Assembly (NCBI GenBank): GCA_039583875.1
Contig: CM077160.1
Coordinates: forward strand, 111,867,314-111,931,313
Source of the DNA: Platanthera guangdongensis
Lineage: Eukaryota; Streptophyta; Magnoliopsida; Asparagales; Orchidaceae
Reading direction: 5' to 3'
DNA length: 64,000 nt
Part shown: positions 57,471-64,000 of the stretch, one piece after another
How positions within the stretch are numbered: the first letter of the stretch is position 1
Layout: each line of letters begins with the position of its first letter
The notes under the pieces: model-generated
The model's database searches: none
What the model saw: the letters and a program-made list of their open reading frames with translations, nothing else
What the model was told of the DNA's origin: nothing
Made by a program: the position numbers and the translations under genes

Positions 57471-57499
57471 CTCATATATATATAAAGCAATATGCATAT

Positions 57500-57681
57500 T
57501 GTAGAGAAGGAAAAAGCCAACATTGTATATATGTTCACTTGTGTAAAATACAAAGAATGAGTACAAATATATAGATGAGAGAAAGAGAGAGGAAGGTCCT
57601 ATACATGATGTGGGACTAAAGAGGAGAGAAAAAACAATAAATGATACATAATGAGCCTAGACTAAATGAGCTTTTCTAACA
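57500..57681 (-). repeat. Copia E 3' LTR (182 bp)
   Basis: TGTAGAGAAGG...TTCTAACA, followed by the PPT complement CTCCCCCGCAAGCTGGAGC. Confidence 0.93.
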
Positions 57682-57829
57682 CTCCCCCGCAAGCTGGAGC
57701 GTATAGGTCATATGCACCCAGCTTGGACAAACACTGGTAAAACAAGGTACTTGATAAAGCCTTTGTGAGAATGTCAGCAACTTGATCAGTGCTTGGAACA
57801 TGCTTTAATTCAAGTTTTTTCAATTAAAC

Positions 57830-58499
57830 TTTCTCTCGAATAAAGTGACAGTCGGCTTCGATATGTTTTGTGCGCTCGTGAAACACCGGATTCTTTGCTA
57901 TGTGTATGGCGGCTTGACTATCACAGAATAGAACAGCAGATGAAGGAAGTTTTACTCCCAGGTCAGTAAGGAGACCTTCAAGCCATGTGAGTTCTGAGAC
58001 AACCGATGCCATCGATCGGTATTCAGCTTCCGCGGAGGAACGAGCGACCACAACTTGTTTCTTACTTTTCCATGTAATGAGATGACCACCAAAATAAGTA
58101 CAGAACCCACTTGTTGACCTCTGATCGTCTAGGGAACCGGCATAATCGACATCAGAAAAAGCGACCAATGCGGGAGCCAAGTTGGAGGTTTTGTAAACCA
58201 GCCCTTGACCCGGAGCTCCCTTAAGGTATCGGAGAATCCGTTCAACCGCCGGGAGATGAGAAACCCGGGGGGCATGCATGAACCGTCTGACAACCACAAC
58301 AACAAACGATATATCAGGCCTCGTGACCGTTAGATAGATCAAGTTTCCCACAATGCGTCGATAGTATTCCGGGTTCTGAAGAAGCAAATCATCATCAGAG
58401 GCATGAGCACATAGTTTGTGATTTGCCTCCATCGGGATACTAGCTGGCTTGCAACCAGACTGGCCAGCGTCTTTGAGAAGATCGAGACAGTATTTCCGT
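57830..58499 (-). pseudogene. Copia E RT C-terminus and RNase H
   Basis: 58432-57824 is open: [80 protein letters not shown] and [19 protein letters not shown]. The RNase H core residues are present. The frame enters from the hAT-like insertion site at 58499. Confidence 0.9.
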
Positions 58500-59214
58500 C
58501 AATGTTGCCGATGTCGGATGTCGGTGACACGTCGGTTTGGGTTTTCATGACGGTTTTTTATATATCGGGGATATTTCATATATCGGATTTTAATATTTAA
58601 TTAACTATATATGTAATTAAATGTTATTTTTTAATTTTTATACATATCACAGTACTATCTATTTTACAACCTATTGAACTTTTTAATAAGAATGAATACG
58701 TTTTAAAGTTTTAGTAAATAAAATAATATATACATAATAGTCACTTGCATATTTAATTTGTAATAGCCTTGGCAAAACCTCAAAAGTAGCCTCTACAAAT
58801 AAATCAGGACAAGAAGTATCAGTAAAAAGGAGTCATCTCAGTACCAATAAGTTCTGTTCACAGTTAGTTGAAATGATCATTATTAGGATCCATGCGGAAG
58901 ACCTATTCAATTATTAAGAACATTCTTCATGTCCCTTTCCTATTAGAACGTATTCATTCTTATTAAAAAGTTAATATTAGATAATATGTTTGGTGTAATA
59001 TTATAGCACTAAAAAAAATGAAATGCAGAGCATGTCGGTTTTAACTGACATATCGGGCTTTATTTGGTGCCGACATGTTGGTTTTAACCGACATGTCGGG
59101 CCGATATTTTTAAAACGCCACGAAACGAAATTGTGCCGGTTTTGTGTCGTTTTTGCTCCCAAACCTTCATGTCGGCCGACATGTCGGACATGTCGGCCGA
59201 TATCCACAACACTG
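58500..59214. mobile_element. hAT-like non-autonomous DNA transposon (715 bp) in Copia E RT
   Basis: Precise 8-base duplication ATTTCCGT (58492-58499 and 59215-59222). The ends are CAATGTTGCCGATGTCGG and, from the other side, CAGTGTTGTGGATATCGG, imperfect inverted repeats of a CARTGTTG hAT type. Subterminal sequence is full of GACATGTCGG and ATATATCGG words in both orientations. No transposase is encoded. RT coding reads straight on when the element and one duplication copy are mentally removed. Confidence 0.9.
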
Positions 59215-59850
59215 ATTTCCGTTGGGAGAGGACAAGCCCGTCCGACCGTCGTGCGATCTCAAGACCAAGAAAGTAGCGAAGATGCCCCAGATCTTTGGTC
59301 TGAAACACAGTGCTCAGATGCTGTTTGACCTCTAGAATCCCTTTTAAGTCATCCCCAGTGAGTAGTATGTCATCAACATAAACCAACAGAAGGACTGTTC
59401 CAGTGGCCCGGTGTCGGGTGAATAGGGAGAAATCTGCAGAACTCCGAGTGAACCCCATGTCCCGAACCACCTTGCTGAACTTGTCAAACCACGCCCGAGG
59501 GGACTGTTTGAGATCATAGATGGATTTCTTGAGAAGACAGACACGAGACTCCCCCGTGGTCTCAAACCCTGACGGTTGGCGCATGTAGACGGTTTCCTGA
59601 AGATCTCCATTCAAAAAAAGCATTCTTGATATCGAGCTGATGAAGGGACCAGTGGTGGTGCTCAACCACGGAGAGAAGAACACAGACGGTGTTGAGCTTA
59701 GCCACCGGAGAGAAGGTTTCCGCATAATCAAGGCCCTCCTGTTGAGTGAAGCCACGGGCCACAAGTCGGGCCTTCAATCGGGCAATAGTGCGATCCGGAA
59801 CATGCTTGATGACGAAAACCCATTTACACCCAAACATGGTGCTGACCGTG
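59215..59850 (-). pseudogene. Copia E reverse transcriptase, main part
   Basis: 59837-59562 reads [20 protein letters not shown] and [16 protein letters not shown] frameshift near 59612 moves it to [40 protein letters not shown] and [14 protein letters not shown]. The catalytic YVDD (59369-59380) is intact. The frame is cut after LSQRK by the hAT-like element. Confidence 0.9.
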
Positions 59851-61481
59851 AGGTAAGGGAACCAGGACCCAGGTCTGGTTGGCCCAAAGAGCCGTCATTT
59901 CTTCGTCTATGGCAGCCCGCCAGCCTGGATGTTGAAGCGCCTCCTGCACAGAGTTAGAGACAGAAACAGAGGATAATGATGTGACAAAGTGAAGAAGAGG
60001 TGGTGAAAGGCGATGTAGAGAGACGTAATTCGCCATCGGATGAGCGGTGGATGTGGGAGCCGGAGCAGCAGGTAGCGGAGCACCAGAGGTCGAAGCCGAC
60101 TGCAGGGGGGCAACGGGATGAGGAGAGCGACGAGAATAGACCCGGATAACTGGTGGAGGTGGACGGACCAGAGGCATTGCAAGAGGAGGAGATGATGAGG
60201 AACAAGAAGCAGGAATGACAGGACGAACGACGGGGTCTGGGACAGGAGCGATATCCAGAGCAGAAAAGAAGGGAAGATCTTCGCGGAAAGTGACATCCGC
60301 AGAGACAGTTACCTTGCAGGTAGTAGGCGAATAGCACACATAACCCTTTTGAGTGTGCGAGTAGCCCACAAAGATATGTTTGGCTGCACGGGGATCCAAC
60401 TTGTCTATAGAGGGACCAAGTTGGTGAACGTAGCAAGCACACCCAAAAATCCGGGGAGGAACATGAAAAGGTGGAGTGGAGGGAAAGAGGAGGCCGAAAG
60501 GAGTAACATACTTGAGTATGGAAGAGGGTAGACGGTTGATGAGAAAATAGGTCGTGGAGAGCTCGAAGTTCCAGTACGGTTTGGGAACCTGCATTTGAAG
60601 CATAAGGGAGCGAACAACATCAAGAAGGTGACGATTCTTGCGCTCGGCGACACCATTCTGTTGTGCAGTATACGGACACGATGTTTGGTGAAGAATGCCG
60701 AACTCAGAGCAGAGGGTCGCGAAGTCATGACTAGTGTACTCGCGCGCATTGTCAGTACGAATAGTACGGATGGGCGCTGAGAATTGAGTGCGAGTCTCAA
60801 GAATGAAGGCCCTGAAGACGCGGAGAAGCTTAGAACGATCCCGTAGGAGATACAACCACGTCATGCGAGAGTAATCGTCAATAAAAGTAAGAAAGTACCG
60901 GTAGCCAGAAATACTAGTAATTTTGTACGGACCCCATATATCAGAGTGTACCAAAATAAAAGGAGCGTAGCTCCGAGTACAATGGGAAGGAAAAGATGAA
61001 CGTGACTGTTTGCCAAAAATACATGTTTCACATTGAAACGCATGAAGAGAGACATCCGGGAGAGCCTTCTGGAGGGCTGGAAGAGTAGCATGACCAAGAC
61101 GTCGATGCCAATCCGAAGAGGAGAGAAATGCGAGGATAGTAGGAGAGTCATCAAGAAGGTAGAGCCCGTTCTGCAGCCGCCCCCTACCAATGATAGTCCG
61201 CGTCTGCTGATCCTGTATCAGAAAAGAAGAGGAAGTAATGGTCACTGAGTAATTAGAATCAGTAGTAAGGCGACCAACAGAAAGTAAATTGAAAGGAGAG
61301 CCCGGAACGTGAAGAGCCGAGCGCAGGAGGAGAGAAGAGGTGAGAGGAATATCAACACATCCAGAGACAGGAACAGATGCCCCATTGGCCACAGTAATGT
61401 ACTTCGGGTGAGGTGAAAACAAGTACTGAGGCGGCCGGACAGAGGTGATGTGATGAGTGGCACCAGAATCGAGGATCCATC
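59824..61481 (-). pseudogene. Copia E protease and integrase
   Basis: A stop (SSGP*WILDSGATHH) sits just before the protease DSG motif at about 61478-61445. From there one frame is open to 59824: [40 protein letters not shown] (zinc region), [51 protein letters not shown] and [20 protein letters not shown], so the integrase DD-E residues are all present. A proline-rich linker and [12 protein letters not shown] follow. The frame shifts at HGQHHVWV into RT. Confidence 0.92.
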
Positions 61482-61489
61482 ACGGGCCA

Positions 61490-62503
61490 GAGGAGAGGCA
61501 GGCGATACCTTCATTGGAGATGGAGGCAACAGAGGCAACCGAGGCAGGTGGGCGGCTAAGCAGTCCATGAAGATGCTGGAGCTGAAGACGAACCTCGTCG
61601 AGGTCAGTACGAGTGGGAGAGGGGTCGGTTGCAGCAACAGAGGCCTGCAGGACGAGGAGGGCGACCATGTTTGCGATAGCACGTGGCTTCAAGATACCCG
61701 TCTTTGCAGCAGAACGAGCACTTAGGCCGAGGCTGTCCACCCCGATCCCGTCCTCAAGAATCAGAGCGGCCTCCACGAGCTGAAGATGGAAGAGGCAATA
61801 ATGGAGCAGGGGCCTGCTGAACAAGGGCCGAAGAAGGAGGCCCGGGCACATCCGGAGGCGGGGATACTTTGAGAAGCATCGAGCACACATCGGAGAAAGA
61901 CATGGTAACAATAGAGGAGAGGATGTGAGCCCGTACACTGTGAAGATGATGCGGTACCCGAGCCATCATCATTGCTATACCCACAGCTTCCTTTTGGGCA
62001 CGTTGGGCAGCAAGATCCAGAGTAGGAGGTTGATGGTGGATCCAAGCCTCGACCAGAGACCGAGCCTGAGCAACGAAGGACGTCAGATCGGTCGCGCCAC
62101 CGCTATTAAGTGCCTGGAGAGCAGTGATAATGTCATACAGATGGTGGAGACTATCCTTGCCAGAGTAAAGGGTATGGATCTCGTCCCACATGCCCTTGAC
62201 CGTCTCATGATACATGGTCAGGCGATAAGACTCGCCATCAAGAGAATTAAGGAGCCAAGTCTGCACCCGACCATCATTGCGTAACCAATCATCAGTAGGA
62301 GTACCGGTAACGGCCTGGGTCAAGTGATGAAGGAACCCCTTGGATTGCAGGACACAGCGAACAGAGTGCGCCCACTCCACAGAATTCTTCTTGCCGGTCA
62401 GAGAGATTGTAGTAATACTGAGCTCATCTCGCACTTCCGGGAGAGAGGACGGGCGGTCAGCAGGAGGAACCGCCGTGCCAACGGAATCAACAGAAGAGGC
62501 CAT
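61490..62503 (-). pseudogene. Copia E gag with CCYC zinc knuckle
   Basis: Starts MASSVDSVGTAVPPADRPSS; open to 61754. Capsid blocks are VRDELSITTISLTGKKNSVE, YHETVKGMWDEIHTLYSGKD and LTSFVAQARSLVEAWIHH. After a frame change the knuckle reads CSFCCKDGYLEATC (about 61725-61684), where the usual histidine is tyrosine. The linker EVRLQLQHLHGLLSRPPASV then leads to the stop before protease. Confidence 0.88.
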
Positions 62504-62859
62504 GAAGAAGTGAAGCGGCTAGGAGAACTGACTGGTCAACAAAGGAGACCGCACGACTAGAGCAGAGACCGCTCAGTCACGATGGGAAGACACCAACTGC
62601 GGGAGGAGGCCGCGACCAAAGGCGGAGGCCGAGGGAGAGAGAAGGCCGCAGCGGACAGAGAGAAGCCGCGAGGATGGGAAAGAGGAGAAGTCCGCGTCCT
62701 AAATGCGGGAAGGCAACAATCCGCACAGTCTGGCTGAGTACAGCAACGATCCGAGAAACAGGAGGCCAGCAGCGGGCAGAGAGAAGAGACCGCGAGTAGG
62801 GAAGACTCGAGCGTAAAGAAAGAACAGAATGCAGCGACCAGGATCAAACCACTGGAAGG

Positions 62860-63150
62860 TGGAGCAGGCCGCAGGAGAGGCATGCCGCAGCGAGCTGGAT
62901 CAGGCCGCAACGAGCTAGATCAGGCCGCAACGAGCTGGAGCAGGCCGCGAGAGAGGCATGCCGCATCGAGCTAGATCAGACCGCAGCGAACTGGAGCAGG
63001 CCGCGAGAGAGGCAGGCCGCAGCGAGCTAGATCAGGCCGCGAGAGAAGCAGGCCGCAGTGAGATGGAACAGGCCACTAGAGCAGCAGGCCGCATCGAGCT
63101 GGAACAGGCCGTGAGAGAAACATGCCGCAGAGTGATGGAATAGGCCACGA
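62860..63150. repeat. 36-bp minisatellite in the Copia E leader
   Basis: Repeats of AGCTRGATCAGGCCGC and GCGAGAGAGGCAGGCCGC, several units long. On the + strand the frame would read SELEQAAREAG-type 12-residue repeats, but this lies antisense in an untranslated leader and is not a gene. Confidence 0.88.
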
Positions 63151-63387
63151 GAGAGAGCGGTCTGGACGAGAAATAGGGAGAGGTGGACCCGACGAGAGAG
63201 AGAGGGGGGAAGGCTATAAAATGCCTGATGGGAGGGGTGGAACCACGAAGAAGAAGAGGAAGCGGAAGAAGAGGAGCGGAGCGGACATGGAGTCAGGCCG
63301 CAGGAGTCCGAGTGGGCAGCGGACAGAAGACAGACCACGCGGGTTGTGCGGGTTAAGAAGGGGAAGCCGCTCAAGGAGAATCGGTGG

Positions 63388-63398
63388 CTCTGATACCA
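63388..63398 (-). promoter_or_regulatory. Copia E primer-binding site
   Basis: CTCTGATACCA, the complement of TGGTATCAGAG, touching the 5' LTR. Confidence 0.9.
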
Positions 63399-63582
63399 TG
63401 TAGAGAAGGAAAAAACCAACCTTGTATATATGTTCACTTGTGTAAAATACAAAGAATGAGTACAAATATATAGATGAAAGAAAGAGAGAGGAAGGTCCTA
63501 TACATGATGTGGGACTAAAAAGGAGAGAGAAAAAACAATAAATGATACATAATGGACCTAGACTAAATGAGCTTTTCTAACA
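63399..63582 (-). repeat. Copia E 5' LTR (184 bp)
   Basis: Matches 57500-57681 with about six to eight differences by eye and a 2-base indel. Confidence 0.93.
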
Positions 63583-64000
63583 CATCTCTTGAGACACACC
63601 ATACTTTAAGTTTTGACCATTGGATCTCATCAAATAAATCCTATCCTACATGAGAGAGAGGGGGAGGAGAGAGTGGGGGAGAGAGAATATGAGAGAGATG
63701 GCGGAGGGGAGAGGAGAAAGGGGCAGAGAGAGAGGGGGAAGAGAGAGAGGGAGAGTGAAAGGGAGAGAATAAGAAGAGAAAGATGGCGAGAAATTAATGT
63801 TTTTACGTCAAAACGTAAATTTTTTTGATAAAATAAAAATTCTAATATCGATTTATATTTTTTACGGTTATTTTGAGTACTCAAATGTATATATTGTTGG
63901 CGCTGCCTGTCTTGATGCGGGCGCAACCCGCAACGACGCACCGAGCACGGGCGAAGCCCGTGCGGAGGCGGGTGAAGTCCGTACGGAGGCGGGCGAAGCC
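63583..64000 (+). repeat. Tandem repeat, second unit (continuation, cut by window end)
   Basis: Resumes after Copia E with the CACACCATACTTTAAG, GACCATTGGATCTCATC and (GA)n blocks and the GC core GGGCGAAGCCCG, in the same order as 57000-57470. It continues past the window edge. Confidence 0.88.

Larger units (their letters stand above)
56952..57499 (+). repeat. Tandem repeat, first unit and start of second
   Basis: The unit has a TA-rich start (56960-56990), AACAATATACATATTTTGAG, the TTTGACCATTGGATCTCATC block, a (GA)n tract (57068-57215), GAGAAATTAATGTTTTTACG and a GC-rich core (57327-57470). At 57476 the TA-rich start appears again (AAGCAATATGCATAT). The second unit is cut at 57499 by Copia E and resumes at 63583, giving a period near 0.5 kb. 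Confidence 0.85.
57500..63582 (-). mobile_element. Copia element E, best preserved, with hAT-like insertion
   Basis: LTRs 57500-57681 and 63399-63582. Target duplication CATAT/CATCT (57495-57499 and 63583-63587, one mismatch). The iMet-type primer site at 63388-63398 sets the minus orientation. Gag and pol are in order, with a 532-residue open frame through protease and integrase. Breaks include a stop just before protease, a frameshift at the start of RT, and the 715-bp insertion inside RT. It lies in intron 7 of the TRAF-like gene, inside a tandem repeat. Confidence 0.9.

Noticed and set aside
62958..63143. Plus-strand Glu/Arg-rich repeat protein
   Set aside because: It is antisense to the Copia E leader minisatellite; no start context or homology.
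1..64000. Bacterial, organellar or viral replicon
   Set aside because: Spliced conserved plant gene, plant LINE/SINE/LTR families and AT-rich introns; no prokaryotic operon or plastid/mitochondrial gene seen.

Overview
This is plant nuclear DNA. It contains seven protein-coding exons of one spliced host gene on the + strand, and almost everything else is transposable-element sequence in various states of decay. The host gene is recognisable as a MATH/TRAF-domain protein of the Arabidopsis MUSE13/MUSE14 (TRAF1A/TRAF1B) family. Its exons (22345-56820) join in frame without a stop and have consensus splice sites. The text between LERV and QNRT and the [12 protein letters not shown] stretch look more like my memory of monocot than of eudicot homologues. 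A monocot host is therefore my weak inference, and the species is unknown. No rRNA, tRNA, CRISPR array or bacterial-type gene was seen.

Layout. Positions 1-22344 are a repeat graveyard upstream of the first visible exon. It holds the 3' tail of an RTE-like LINE, a degenerate Ty3/gypsy gag, and a pol-less gypsy derivative carrying an antisense coiled-coil ORF (2085-5944). A second RTE-like LINE (8420-12242) is split by a 1.58-kb LTR element with no recognisable pol (9701-11279, TSD TATAC). A third LINE copy (13680-15360), an Au-type SINE and several local tandem duplications follow. The gene's N-terminal exons were not found and may lie upstream of the window.

Exons 1-3 sit within 470 bases (22345-22806). 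They are followed by an intron of 30,964 bases (22807-53770) filled by nested insertions. Copia A (24303-30008, 5'-truncated, + strand) carries a 1,002-bp solo LTR. Copia B (30049-35432, + strand) lies beside it. Copia C (35755-52306, - strand, TSD TTAAC) was itself invaded by a Tekay/Del-like chromovirus D (40057-51622, - strand, TSD GTAGA). One of D's ~2.9-kb LTRs was then hit by a 416-bp fold-back MITE (49315-49730, TSD TAACTTTA). The gene's exons resume at 53771, and exons 4-7 run to 56820. The next intron extends beyond the window. It contains a tandem repeat of about 0.5 kb whose second unit was invaded by Copia E (57500-63582, - strand), and E's pol was in turn interrupted by a 715-bp hAT-like element (58500-59214, TSD ATTTCCGT).

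How it works together. The only likely host protein is the TRAF-like adaptor. The elements are nearly all broken by stops, frameshifts, deletions or later insertions, but many boundaries (LTRs, TSDs, PBS, PPT) can be read to the base. The layers give a relative insertion order. The main biology on view is a conserved gene that seems to remain spliceable across a 31-kb nested-transposon intron. Some element-level oddities deserve follow-up: palindromic CTCGAGA arrays in chromovirus LTRs, a CCYC zinc knuckle in two Copia copies, a YVND reverse transcriptase, and an antisense coiled-coil ORF.
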